Source: Woeseia sp034521225
Lineage (GTDB): Bacteria; Pseudomonadota; Gammaproteobacteria; Steroidobacterales; Woeseiaceae
Direction of reading: 5' to 3'
DNA: 64,000 nucleotides
NCBI GenBank assembly: GCA_034521225.1
Contig: JAXHMR010000002.1
Span: forward strand, 124,001 to 188,000
Both the position numbers and the translations under genes were made by a program. Below the pieces are notes generated by a model, which saw only the letters and a program-made list of their open reading frames with translations, was not told the DNA's origin and made no database searches. Shown here one piece after another: positions 9,424-18,359 of this stretch (its first letter is position 1; every line of letters begins with the position of its first letter).

Positions 9424-10638
9424 ATGAGCATGGAGCGACAGGATCACAAGACGGCGCTGGTGTTGCCGGGGGGCGGCGCCCGCGGTGCATTCCAGGTAGG
9501 GGTGCTGAAGGCCATAGCCGAACTGGTACCGCGCGGAGCTCCCAACCCCTTTCCCATACTGAGCGGCACGTCAGCCGGCGCGATCAATTCCATCGTGCTG
9601 GCGAGCCGTGCCAGGCGATTTCGCCACGCCGTGCGCGAATTGGAAGGCGTCTGGTCGCAATTCCGCTGCTCGCAGGTATTCCGTACCGACAGCCTGACAA
9701 TGCTGAAAAGTAGCCTGCACTGGCTCGCGGCGATCGTCATGGGTGGCATGGTTGTCGGAATGCCGCGTTCGCTGCTGGACAATGCGCCGTTACGTACTCT
9801 TCTGAATCGCAATATTCATTTTCCGCGGGTGCAGGAAGCCATCGACAGCGGGTGGCTGGATGCGGTGGCAGTTACCGCCGCCGGATACGCGTCCGCGCGC
9901 TCGACTTCCTTTTTCCAGGCGGTACCTGAACAGCAGGCCTGGTCGCGTACGCGCCGCATCGGCGTGCGCCGCGCACTGCATCTCGAGCACCTGATGGCCA
10001 GTATCGCTGTACCAATGATCTTTCCCCCGGTGCGCATCGGCGGAGAATACTTCGGTGACGGCGCAATGCGGCAGGCGACGCCGCTAAGCCCGGCTGTGCA
10101 CCTCGGCGCTGATCGCATCCTGGTTATCGGTGTCCGGGACGAAACCGCTGATGTCGGATCGCCGCAGGACGCACCGCAACCGTTTCCGAGCTTTGCGCTG
10201 ATTGCGGGCTATATGCTCGACACATTGTTCATGGACGGATTGTATTCGGATATCGAGCGGCTGACCCGCATCAACGAACTGATCGACGCCGTGCCCGCGG
10301 AACAGCGCCAGGGCGCACTACGCTACATGCGCCCCATCGATACGATGATTGTTGTGCCAAGCCAGGATCTGCGTGAAATTGCCTACCGTCACCGCAAGTC
10401 GCTGCCAGTTCCACTGCGTGTGCTGTTACGCGGCGTTGGCGGGCGCAGCCCAAGCGGCAGCCGCCTGATGAGCTTCCTGCTGTTCGAACAGCCGTACACG
10501 CGTGAGCTGATCGAACTGGGCTATCGTGATGCGATGAATGTCCGGGACGAACTCGAGGCGTTTGTGCGTGGCGCCGATGTGCCACGATTGTTTGCCCCGG
10601 CGTGGGTCAAGAGCGACCTGCTTGCGCGGGACGGCTGA
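9424..10638 (+). CDS. Patatin-like phospholipase
   Basis: A 404-residue patatin-family acyl hydrolase. The oxyanion loop GGGARGAFQ is at residues 16-24, the nucleophile elbow GTSAG has Ser50, and the catalytic Asp is D212 in GDGAMRQ, so the Ser-Asp dyad is complete. No signal peptide is evident; a hydrophobic stretch near residues 100-118 (LAAIVMGGMVVGM) could touch the membrane. It lies divergent from bcp and convergent to mgtE. Substrate cannot be told from sequence; relatives are phospholipases A or lysophospholipases. Confidence 0.88.
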   Translation: MSMERQDHKTALVLPGGGARGAFQVGVLKAIAELVPRGAPNPFPILSGTSAGAINSIVLASRARRFRHAVRELEGVWSQFRCSQVFRTDSLTMLKSSLHWLAAIVMGGMVVGMPRSLLDNAPLRTLLNRNIHFPRVQEAIDSGWLDAVAVTAAGYASARSTSFFQAVPEQQAWSRTRRIGVRRALHLEHLMASIAVPMIFPPVRIGGEYFGDGAMRQATPLSPAVHLGADRILVIGVRDETADVGSPQDAPQPFPSFALIAGYMLDTLFMDGLYSDIERLTRINELIDAVPAEQRQGALRYMRPIDTMIVVPSQDLREIAYRHRKSLPVPLRVLLRGVGGRSPSGSRLMSFLLFEQPYTRELIELGYRDAMNVRDELEAFVRGADVPRLFAPAWVKSDLLARDG

Positions 10639-10661
10639 ATTTCCGGGCTAGTTTCAGCTCC

Positions 10662-10756
10662 GCACCGGTACCCCCTGCCGGGAGCCCTTTGGAGGAATGG
10701 CTCCCTGCGGTCCGCTTTATTTCCTCCAAAGGGCTCCCGGCAGGGGGTACCGGTGC
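10662..10756. repeat. Family B hairpin element, copy B1
   Basis: Two 35-bp arms, 10662-10696 and 10722-10756, are perfect reverse complements around a 25-nt loop (10697-10721). The arms begin GCACCGGTACCCCCTGCC. It sits between the convergent patatin and mgtE genes. Copies B2 and B3 share the loop almost exactly but differ in paired positions of the stem. Confidence 0.93.
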
Positions 10757-10777
10757 TCCTTGGGGTCTGACAGGCTG

Positions 10778-12130
10778 TCACATCAGGAATATCGCCCCCA
10801 GTCCCAGAAAAGACATGTAACCGACCACATCGGTGATCGTTGTCAGGACGACACCGCCGGCGAGTGCCGGATCAATCTTCATGCGTGTCAGGATCAGTGG
10901 CAGCGAAAAACCTGCTGCGGCGGCCAGGCAGAGATTGATCGTCATGGCGCCGGCGATGACGGCGCCGATGCGCCAGTCGTTGAACCACAGGTAAGTAAAC
11001 AGCGCGACGACGATCGCCCAGACACCACCGTTCAGGAAGCCTACCATCAGTTCCTTGCGAAACATGCGGCGCACATTGCTGCTGTCGATCTGGCCCAGGG
11101 CAATTGCCCGCGTAATGATGGTCAATGACTGCGTGCCGGCAATACCACCCATGCTCGGCACAACGGGCATCAGCACAGCAAGCAGTACGACCGTGTCAAT
11201 CGCTGACTGGAAAAGATCGACGACGGATGCCGCGAGGAAGGCCGTCGCCAGGTTGATGCCCAGCCATACGGCGCGCCGCCGTGCGCTCTTGACAACCGGA
11301 GCGAACATGTCGTCTTCCTCGTCGAGACCGGCGGCACCCATCAGCGAGTGTTCGGCCTCTTCGCGAATGACGTCGACGACGTCATCCACGGTAATTCGTC
11401 CGACGACACGATTGTCTTCATCGGCTACGGGCGCCGACAGGAGGTCGCGGTTCTCGAACTCCCAGACAACTTCGCGCGATGCGGCACTGGCCGGAATTGG
11501 CACGATATCGGTGGTCATGACATCGGCCACATTGAGGTCCGGGTCAGCCGTCACGAGGCGAGACAGAAACAGCGACCCGATATAGCGGTTGTTCCTGTCG
11601 ACCACAAAAATCGCGTCTGTGCCGTCCGGAACCTTGCCGCGCACGCGCAGGTAGCGTTGGACGACTTCGAGCGTGACATCGGGCCTGATCGTCACGATAT
11701 CGACGTTCATCAGGCCGCCGGCGCTGTCCTCGTCGTAGGCCAGGACCTGGTGCAACCGGTCCCGTTCCTGCTGGTCAAGCGAGTGCAGTACTTCGAGTGT
11801 CAGTGCTTCCGGCAGGTCAGCGAGCAGGTCGGCAAGGTCGTCGACCTCCATTCCCTCGGTGGCCGCAATCAGCTCGTCGGTGGCCATGCCCTCAATCAGG
11901 CCATTGCGCACTTCGTCGGCGAGCTCGACCAGCACGTCGCCCTCTAGGTCAGGGCTGATCATCTCCCAGATTGCGCCGCGTTCCCTGAGCGGCAGTGATT
12001 CGAGCAGTCTCGCCAATTCAGACGGATGCAGCGTGCCGAGCATGCGCCGCGCCGAACGCATGCTGCCGCTGCCGAGTCGCTCGCGCAGCACTGACAGGTT
12101 CGTCTGTTTTTTCTTCTCCGGGGCGTCCAT
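10778..12130 (-). CDS. mgtE: Magnesium transporter MgtE
   Basis: A 450-residue Mg2+ channel of the MgtE family. It has an N-terminal superhelical domain (about residues 15-125, with LHPSELARLLESLP), a CBS pair (about 126-250, with SAGGLMN and GRITVDDVVDVI) that senses cytosolic Mg2+, and five transmembrane helices at the C-terminus, including PSMGGIAGTQSLTI and ITDVVGYMSFLGL. The frame is open to a GTG 48 bases upstream, but the ATG at 12130 has a GGAAT-like site and gives a normal start. It lies downstream of rapZ on the same strand, separated by a repeat-bearing gap. Confidence 0.9.
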   Translation of the reverse strand: MDAPEKKKQTNLSVLRERLGSGSMRSARRMLGTLHPSELARLLESLPLRERGAIWEMISPDLEGDVLVELADEVRNGLIEGMATDELIAATEGMEVDDLADLLADLPEALTLEVLHSLDQQERDRLHQVLAYDEDSAGGLMNVDIVTIRPDVTLEVVQRYLRVRGKVPDGTDAIFVVDRNNRYIGSLFLSRLVTADPDLNVADVMTTDIVPIPASAASREVVWEFENRDLLSAPVADEDNRVVGRITVDDVVDVIREEAEHSLMGAAGLDEEDDMFAPVVKSARRRAVWLGINLATAFLAASVVDLFQSAIDTVVLLAVLMPVVPSMGGIAGTQSLTIITRAIALGQIDSSNVRRMFRKELMVGFLNGGVWAIVVALFTYLWFNDWRIGAVIAGAMTINLCLAAAAGFSLPLILTRMKIDPALAGGVVLTTITDVVGYMSFLGLGAIFLM

Positions 12131-12325
12131 CAGATTCCGTACCGCCAGTCCATGCCGCCGAATGCGCTCACTGACCACGCACTGCGCTGCACCATACGCT
12201 CAGCGCAGTGTAGCTGGCTTCCATGCACAGGGCACCTCCGCCCGCACCGGTATCCGGAGCGGGGAGTTTGTTTTTTTATACTGGTCCCTGCGGGCCGTGC
12301 TTTTTTGCAACGGACCGCTGCCGCC

Positions 12326-12419
12326 GCACCGGTACCCCCTGCCGGGAGTCCTTTGGAGGAATGGCTCCCTTCGGTCCGCTTTATTTCCACCAAAGGACTC
12401 CCGGCAGGGGTACCGGTGC
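12326..12419. repeat. Family B hairpin element, copy B2
   Basis: Arms 12326-12360 and 12386-12419 pair with one mismatch and one unpaired C around the conserved 25-nt loop (12361-12385). Relative to B1 a C-G pair in the stem is replaced by T-A on both sides. It fills much of the 312-bp gap between rapZ and mgtE. Just upstream, 12242-12325 holds a degenerate relative: GCACCGGTATCC at the left and a CCCTGCGGGCCGTGC segment similar to the family B loop. Confidence 0.88.
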
Positions 12420-12442
12420 TCATGGGGCGTGCCGTCGCAGGG

Positions 12443-13333
12443 CTAGCGCTGGGTTACGCCGTGCGCGATGATTTCGTTGTGTCGCGTTAACACCGGTTCG
12501 TGATCGTCTTTAAGTGCGCTCGCGAGTTTTTCCGTCATATAGACTGAGCGATGCTGGCCGCCGGTACAGCCGATGGCAACGGTCAGGTAGGCGCGATTGA
12601 AATCCACGTAAGAAGGTATCCAGCGCCTCAGGAACGAGAGTATGTCGTCATACATGCGGGTGAACGACGGCTGGGCGTCGAGGAATTGCGCGACGTCCTG
12701 GTGCTGTCCGGTCAGGCCGCGCAGCGCGGGTTGCCAGTAAGGATTGGGCAGGCTGCGCAGGTCGAACACGAAGTCGGCGTCGGCCGGAATGCCGTGCTTG
12801 AATCCGAATGATTCGATCAGGACGGACAGCATCTTGCGCTGGCGGCGTTCGACGCGGTCCCTGATGATATCGGCGAGTTCGTAAATGCTGGTACGCGACG
12901 TATCGATGACGAGGTCAGCAAGATTAATGACCGGCCCCAGCAGCTCACGTTCCCGGGCGATGGCTCCGCGCAGCGCCGAGCCTTCCTCGGCAAGCGGGTG
13001 CCGTCTTCGAGTCTCGCTGTAGCGCTTCAGCAGTATGTCGTCGCTCGCCTGCAGGAACAGTACATCGGTCTGCGTATTGTTTTCGCGCAACTCCTGGATG
13101 GTTTTTGGCAACGCCTCGATATCGCGCCGCCGGTTTCTCGCATCAATGCCGATGGCGACGCGTGCCGTGTCGCGTTCCTCGAATCGGGTGACTTCGTCGA
13201 TTACTGACCGGATCAGCGCAGCCGGCATGTTGTCGATGCAGTAGTAGCCCAGATCCTCGAGCACGTGCAATGCGACACTTTTGCCGGAGCCGGACAGGCC
13301 ACTAACCATGATAAGGCGGGTTTCATCAGGCAT
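12443..13333 (-). CDS. rapZ: RNase adapter protein RapZ
   Basis: A 296-residue P-loop protein. Walker A GLSGSGKS is at residues 12-19, followed by the RapZ signatures GYYCIDNMP, FLQASDDILLKRYSETRRRHPL, DTSRTS and the C-terminal CTGGQHRSV. In enterics RapZ delivers the small RNA GlmZ to RNase E to control glucosamine-6-phosphate synthesis. It stands next to ptsN as in most gammaproteobacteria. The npr gene that usually follows is not in the gap before mgtE. Confidence 0.94.
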   Translation of the reverse strand: MPDETRLIMVSGLSGSGKSVALHVLEDLGYYCIDNMPAALIRSVIDEVTRFEERDTARVAIGIDARNRRRDIEALPKTIQELRENNTQTDVLFLQASDDILLKRYSETRRRHPLAEEGSALRGAIARERELLGPVINLADLVIDTSRTSIYELADIIRDRVERRQRKMLSVLIESFGFKHGIPADADFVFDLRSLPNPYWQPALRGLTGQHQDVAQFLDAQPSFTRMYDDILSFLRRWIPSYVDFNRAYLTVAIGCTGGQHRSVYMTEKLASALKDDHEPVLTRHNEIIAHGVTQR

Positions 13334-13339
13334 TTTGGT

Positions 13340-13819
13340 TCAGTCTTGCTCCGTTTCCGGCTCCTGTCGCGCACCGCCCAGCAATGCGTTGTAGAGTTCA
13401 ATACTCGTCGTAGCGGCCCGCAAACGGTTTCGCAGCTCATCATCCATCAGTGAATCGGTGATCATGGTGATATCGGCGCGGTGGCTGTCATCAAGTTCGT
13501 CCGGCACCATTAGCCCGAATACCAGGTCAACATCCTCACCGTCGCTGGTATCAAAATTGACCGGTTCTGACAACTTCATCAATGCGCCGGAGCTGTGGCG
13601 AACTCCCTCGACGCGGCAGTGTGGAAAAGCAATACCTTTGTCGAGGCTGGTGCAGCCGAGCCGTTCGCGCTCTATGAGCTTTTCGAAGATAGCCTCATTG
13701 GAAATGCCGCCGTCAGCGCGCGCCAGCAATTCACTGAGAATTTCCAGGCAATGCTTTTTGCTTCGGGCATGTGCATTGCACAGCACGTTGTCTGGTTTTA
13801 CGAGTTCTTCAAAAATCAT
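13340..13819 (-). CDS. ptsN: Nitrogen PTS enzyme IIA (PtsN)
   Basis: A 159-residue EIIA-Ntr of the regulatory PTS that links nitrogen, carbon and potassium balance. The phosphorylated histidine is H67 in GIAFPHCRV. It lies 6 bases upstream of rapZ in the direction of transcription and downstream of hpf and rpoN, the classical rpoN operon order. Confidence 0.94.
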   Translation of the reverse strand: MIFEELVKPDNVLCNAHARSKKHCLEILSELLARADGGISNEAIFEKLIERERLGCTSLDKGIAFPHCRVEGVRHSSGALMKLSEPVNFDTSDGEDVDLVFGLMVPDELDDSHRADITMITDSLMDDELRNRLRAATTSIELYNALLGGARQEPETEQD

Positions 13820-13912
13820 TACGGAGTGATAATAGACTGGCCTTTGCCGCCGTCCAATAGGCCGGCGGCACAGCCCCGGCAGTTGTCGCTGGTTGTGCCG
13901 CCGCGCTCTGCG

Positions 13913-14233
13913 CTACTCGAAGGTTCGCTTCGGGGCAACTTTGGTGTGATGATCTACGAGTTTTTCCTTGTACTTTTTTACCTGCCGGTCGAGTTTGTCG
14001 ACAAGGCCGTCAATAGCAGCGTACATATCGTCTTCAGTTGCATCAGCGTATATCGTGCCACCGTTTACGCTTACCGTCGCCTCTGCCTTGTGTCGCAGCT
14101 TCTCAACCGTCAGGATACAGTGCACATCTGAAACGAGATCGAAGTGGCGCTCAATCTTTTCAAGCTTGGTTTCGACATAAGTTCGCATGGCTGTTGTGAT
14201 ATCGACGTGGTGGCCTGTAACGCTTAGTTGCAT
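13913..14233 (-). CDS. hpf: Ribosome hibernation promoting factor
   Basis: A 106-residue short-form HPF/YfiA protein that binds the 30S decoding region and promotes 100S dimers in stationary phase. It begins MQLSVTGHHVDITTAMR and has the basic KLEKIERHF segment and the YADATEDDMYAAID stretch of the family. The lack of a long C-terminal domain marks it as the gammaproteobacterial short type. It lies between rpoN and ptsN on the same strand. Confidence 0.93.
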   Translation of the reverse strand: MQLSVTGHHVDITTAMRTYVETKLEKIERHFDLVSDVHCILTVEKLRHKAEATVSVNGGTIYADATEDDMYAAIDGLVDKLDRQVKKYKEKLVDHHTKVAPKRTFE

Positions 14234-14345
14234 GGTGCTCTCCCGTAGATTGATGCGAAAGTGGATGTACCCAGCCCCCCGTCCCAGGTTTTTTCCACGA
14301 ATGGAAAAAGTTTTCCTACTGGTCCGTCCTCCTGTGTGTTATCGG

Positions 14346-15741
14346 TCATTTGGGTTTGCGAACCTTGCGTTCGCTTGACGACGCAATCCTCATTGCCTCA
14401 CGGTACTTTGCGAGCCGTTCGCCTGGCAACATTTATGCCTTCGGCCTCCAGCAATTTGGCGATTTTGCTGTCACTTAGCGGCTTGGCCGGGTTTTCGGCA
14501 CCGATCAGCTTGCGGATTTTCGCGCGGACCGAAGTCGAAGACTGGTCTTCGCCGTCAGTCGTGGATAAGTGACTGGAAAAAAAGTACTTGAACTCGAATA
14601 CCCCGCGCGGCGTATGCATGTACTTATTCGTGGTAACGCGGGAAATAGTTGACTCGTGCATGCCGATTTCATCCGCGACGTCGCGCAGCACCAGCGGCTT
14701 CATGGCCTCGTCCCCTTTTTCCAAAAAATCCGTCTGCCGTGACACGATGCAACTGGCAACCTTCAGCAGCGTTTCATTGCGAATCTCGAGGCTGCGAACC
14801 AGCCAGCGTGCCTCCTGCAACTGCGAGCGAAGCACCGAGTGATCACCATTTCCCCTGAGCATCTGCGCGTACTTCTGGTTGACGGTCAACCGGGGAATTC
14901 CCGACGAGCTGATCTCAACCTGCCAGCGGTTATCAATCTTGCGCACGAAGACGTCGGGAACGATGTACTGCGGCGCGGCGGGACTGACAGCGAGTCCCGG
15001 TTTCGGGTGGCAGCCCCTCACCAGTGCAAGCGCATCATCCAGATCCTGCTCTGATGCGCGCAGGCTGCGGCGAAGTTCCGCATATTCCTGGTTCGCAACC
15101 AGGTCCAGGTGGCTCTGCGCGAGTTTGATAGCCAGTTCACGTCCCGGTGTCTGCTCTTCCAGCTGCGACAGCTGCAGCACGATGCACTCCGACAAGGAAC
15201 GCGCAGCCACGCCAACCGGGTCGAATCGCTGCACTTTGTGCAGCGCTGTTTCGACTTCGTCGTCGGTGAACGCCGCATTGGTTCCGGCGCACGCCTTGAG
15301 GTCGGTAAAATCGGCGCTCAGGTATCCTTCGTCATTGATTGCATCAATCAGCGCCTCTGCAATCAACGTTTCGCGTGGACTGAAATTCTCCAGCTCGAGC
15401 TGCCAGAGCAAATGCTCGCGCAGGGACTGGCCGCTTTCATCGGCATATTCGTTGGCCGGGCGGCCTTCGCCGTTCCAGCCACCATCCTGGATCCGGTCCA
15501 TCGAGCTTGTTTGCCAGGTTTCCTCGGCCTTGATCGTCTCGACTTCCGCCGTCGTCTCATCACTGGTGCGTGGCGCCTCCGGCAGTTCTTCCATCTCCAG
15601 CATGATGTTTTCTTCGAGCGCCTCCTGGATCTGCGCGCTCAGATCGAGAACGGGTAACTGCAACAGGCGGATGGCCTGCTGCAGTTGCGGCGTCATGGTG
15701 AGAGTCTGGCCGAGTTTTAATTGCAGGGACGGTTTTAGCAT
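14346..15741 (-). CDS. rpoN: RNA polymerase sigma-54 factor (frameshifted at the RpoN box)
   Basis: Sigma-54, about 464 residues when repaired. Region I is clear (LKLGQTLTMTPQLQQAIRLLQLP), followed by an acidic region II, the core-binding domain (GYLSADF, FDPVGVAARSLSECI) and the HTH region (LVLRDVADEIGMHESTISR, TPRGVFEFKYFFSS). The frame breaks inside the RpoN box: one extra base near 14414 turns the expected ARRTVAKYRE into ARRTARKVP and an early stop. Removing it restores the exact box and a 15-residue basic tail ending at 14346. It sits between lptB and hpf as usual. A near-consensus sigma-54 promoter exists at pilA in this window. Confidence 0.9.
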
Positions 15742-15784
15742 TGATCTGTCGCCGCCATGCGGCTGTCCATGATGGCCGTAATCT

Positions 15785-16510
15785 TCAGAGTTTGAACTCC
15801 TGTCCGAGATAAACTTCGCGAACGTGCTGGTTGCCCAGTATATCGTGCGGGGAACCCGCCGCGATCAAACTGCCCTCATTAAGTATATAGGCCCGCCCGC
15901 AGATGCCGAGGGTTTCGCGCACATTATGGTCAGTAATCAGTACGCCGATGTCACGGTCCGATAAGTGCCTGATAATGCGCTGGATGTCGAGGACCGATAT
16001 CGGGTCGACGCCGGCAAACGGTTCATCCAGCAGGACAAACCGGGGATTCGCAGCGAGGGCGCGGGCAATCTCGACGCGCCGGCGCTCACCGCCTGACAGG
16101 CTGATGCCGGGATTATTGCGCACATGACCGACGTGCAATTCATCAAGCAGCTTGTCGAGTTCCTGCTCGCGGCCCGCGCGGTCCAGGTCGTGGCGATATT
16201 CAAGGATCGCCATGATGTTGTCCTCGACACTCAGGCGGCGAAAAATTGATGCCTCCTGCGGCAGGTATCCGAGGCCCAGCGCTGCACGACGGTGCATCGG
16301 CAGATTGGTCAAATCCTTGCCGTCAAGCAGTATCCTGCCGTGATCCGCGGTAACAAGGCCGACGATCATGTAAAAGGCTGTCGTTTTTCCGGCGCCATTC
16401 GGCCCCAGCAAGCCCACGACCTCGCCGCTGGCGATTTCCAGCGAGATATTCCTGACGACATCAGTAAACTTGTAGCGCTTGGCAATATCCTGCACGCTCA
16501 GGATGCTCAT
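15785..16510 (-). CDS. lptB: LPS export ATP-binding protein LptB
   Basis: Cytoplasmic ATPase of the LptBFGC machine that pulls lipopolysaccharide from the inner membrane. In its 241 residues: Walker A GPNGAGKT (36-43), Q-loop YLPQEASIFR, signature LSGGERRR, Walker B FVLLDEPFAGVDP and the H-switch ITDHNVRET. It overlaps the end of lptA by 4 bases and precedes rpoN. The lptFG genes are not in the window. Confidence 0.95.
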   Translation of the reverse strand: MSILSVQDIAKRYKFTDVVRNISLEIASGEVVGLLGPNGAGKTTAFYMIVGLVTADHGRILLDGKDLTNLPMHRRAALGLGYLPQEASIFRRLSVEDNIMAILEYRHDLDRAGREQELDKLLDELHVGHVRNNPGISLSGGERRRVEIARALAANPRFVLLDEPFAGVDPISVLDIQRIIRHLSDRDIGVLITDHNVRETLGICGRAYILNEGSLIAAGSPHDILGNQHVREVYLGQEFKL

Positions 16511-17194
16511 TGAGAGTCGGCTCCGCTCTCTTCGTCATCCGGATCCTCGTCATCAGTCGCCGTCTCCGGGCCTGGCGCGTCATCGTCGCCGGCGGCGCCG
16601 TCTTCACCGGGCGTATAGATAATCTTGACCCGCTCGTCGTTTGACGACTGTGCATTGATTCGCTGTTCGCGAATATCGTAAAGCAGATAGTTACTGGAGA
16701 TTGTGTTGCCGCCCTCGCTTATCGTTGCCTGTCCCGAGAACTCAACGATGCCGCGCGAGAAGTCGTACTGCAACTTCCCGGCTTCCGCATAGGTCGTCTG
16801 GTTACCTTCCGGACGGCGAAACTCGAACGTTGCCGGCGACCCGGTGATGGTCGCGATATGCAGCTGATGATTAGAAAATTGCAGGTTGGCCGTGTCGCAT
16901 TCGATTTGGCCATTGCCCGTATCAATCGTGACATTGCCGCTAAATTCCCAGACGCTGTCTTCGAAATCCAGCTCGCTAGTGCGGCCAACGTCTGCCGTGA
17001 TGCCAATGTTGCCTTGCGACAGGCGCAGGCCGCGGAACATCAGCATTGAATTCTTGCCGTCGTAATCCGTCGAATCTGCGTCCAGCGAGATCGGCAGGCG
17101 CAAATCCGTGACCTGTCCGAGCGCGGCCGTGCGACAGCAGGGCGAGCGCTGCGCACAGCGGCAAGACTGATCGGTAACTCTTCTCTCTGGACAT
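16507..17194 (-). CDS. lptA: LPS transport periplasmic protein LptA (frameshifted)
   Basis: Periplasmic bridge protein that carries LPS from LptC to LptD. The OstA-type beta-jelly core is clear: ADSTDYDGKN, LRLSQGNIGI, WEFSGNVTID, GQIECDTA, VEFSGQATIS. The start ATG at 17194 begins a signal peptide (SYRSVLPLCAALALLSHG); an extra C near 17125-17128 shifts the frame between it and the mature part, and removing it gives GALGQVTDLRLPISLD. The repaired protein has about 228 residues. The last 33 residues are strongly acidic, about 15 being D or E, an extension not found on E. coli LptA. Confidence 0.85.
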
Positions 17195-17275
17195 GTTGAT
17201 CACGACCCGTGTCGGCACATTACGTTCCCCGCGGGCCATTCTATGGCAATTCCGGCCGCGAAACCGGTCGCGTCG

Positions 17276-17836
17276 TTACGGTACAAACTTGCCACTGACA
17301 TTGGACTTCAATTCCAGTCGATCGTCCTGCAGCAGGGCCACCATGCCGGTCGCCGTCAGGCTTCTGGAGCCAATGCGAATCTGGACGCGGCGGTCGGTTG
17401 CCGCCCGATACTCTTCGGGTTCGAGCTCCAGCCAGTCGGTACGGATCTCGGTTGCCTGGCCGGAAAACCCGTCGGTACTTACGGCGAGCACATGGCCTTG
17501 CAGGACCAGGTTCCGTTGATTATTGCTGACCCGGGCGTTGTCGGCCGTCACGGTCCAGGGGACCGCAGCCGCCGGTGAGTACCGGATGTGAACGTTGTCG
17601 AACTCGATGCTGTTGTCCGGTTGCTGCTCAGCGTATTCGGCTTCGATCTCGTAGAGCAATTCGCCTTGTTCGCCGGTGCCCAGAATGCGCGCCGATTTGA
17701 GGTAATAACCGGTTTGCAGTGCACTTTCCGGGTGTTCGGGTGACGGTTCCTGGCTTAGCGATGTCGCGACATACCAGCTGCCGGCAGCAGCTGCCGCCAG
17801 CAGGACAACACTTACCGTGTTTTTTGCCGTCAGCAT
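17276..17836 (-). CDS. lptC: LPS export protein LptC
   Basis: Bitopic inner-membrane protein that passes LPS from LptBFG to LptA. The 186-residue product has one N-terminal transmembrane helix (VSVVLLAAAAAGSWYVA) and a periplasmic OstA-like domain with GYYLKSARIL, IEFDNVHIRY and NLVLQGHVLAVS. The ATG at 17836 is preferred; a TTG at 17872 overlapping the kdsC stop would add 12 residues and could give translational coupling. Sequence similarity in this family is low, so the call leans partly on position between kdsC and lptA. Confidence 0.85.
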   Translation of the reverse strand: MLTAKNTVSVVLLAAAAAGSWYVATSLSQEPSPEHPESALQTGYYLKSARILGTGEQGELLYEIEAEYAEQQPDNSIEFDNVHIRYSPAAAVPWTVTADNARVSNNQRNLVLQGHVLAVSTDGFSGQATEIRTDWLELEPEEYRAATDRRVQIRIGSRSLTATGMVALLQDDRLELKSNVSGKFVP

Positions 17837-17861
17837 CGGCGCCAGTCGCGAAGCGGGCGCG

Positions 17862-18359
17862 TCAGCCCGCAACCTCTGCCAGCAAGTCGCAAATTTCGCG
17901 CACAGCGCCGTGACCTCCGCTGGCTTTCGTCGTCATGTCGCATATTCTCCGGATGTCGGCATGGGCGTTGGCTACCGCAAATGACACTCCCGCCTTTTGC
18001 AACAATGGCAGGTCCGGAAAGTCGTCACCCGTATAGGCAGTCTGGCCGGGTGTCAGCCCGAGGTCCCGAAGCAGCGTGTCGTACACCTCGGCCTTGTTAC
18101 TGCAGCCCAGATACACATGTTGTACACCGAGCTCTGACATGCGCCGCTCGACGGCAGCCGATCTGCGGCCGCTGATGACAGCGACATCGATGCCACACTG
18201 CAGGAGGCGCCGCACGCCGTATCCGTCCTGTGTGCTGAATGCCTTGGATTCGACGCCGTCATCCGACAAATAGAACCGGCCGTCTGTAAAGACGCCATCG
18301 ACGTCGAATGCCGCAAGCCGGATTTCGGCCAGGCGCTGGCGCAGGAGGTCGTCAATCAC
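17862..18359 (-). CDS. kdsC: 3-deoxy-D-manno-octulosonate 8-phosphate phosphatase
   Basis: HAD-family phosphatase that removes phosphate from Kdo-8-P on the way to lipid A inner core. The nucleophile motif is FDVDGVFTDG (D19, D21), followed by VISGRRSAAVERR and the Mg-binding GDDFPDLPLL. At 165 residues it is a cap-less type C0 HAD as expected. It starts with GTG overlapping the kdsD stop. Confidence 0.93.
   Translation of the reverse strand: MIDDLLRQRLAEIRLAAFDVDGVFTDGRFYLSDDGVESKAFSTQDGYGVRRLLQCGIDVAVISGRRSAAVERRMSELGVQHVYLGCSNKAEVYDTLLRDLGLTPGQTAYTGDDFPDLPLLQKAGVSFAVANAHADIRRICDMTTKASGGHGAVREICDLLAEVAG

Noticed and set aside
12152..12490. Small open frames across family B copies, sharing MAPFGPLYF-like peptides
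   Set aside because: The peptide similarity comes from the conserved hairpin loop; there are no ribosome sites, frames differ, and the DNA is palindromic.
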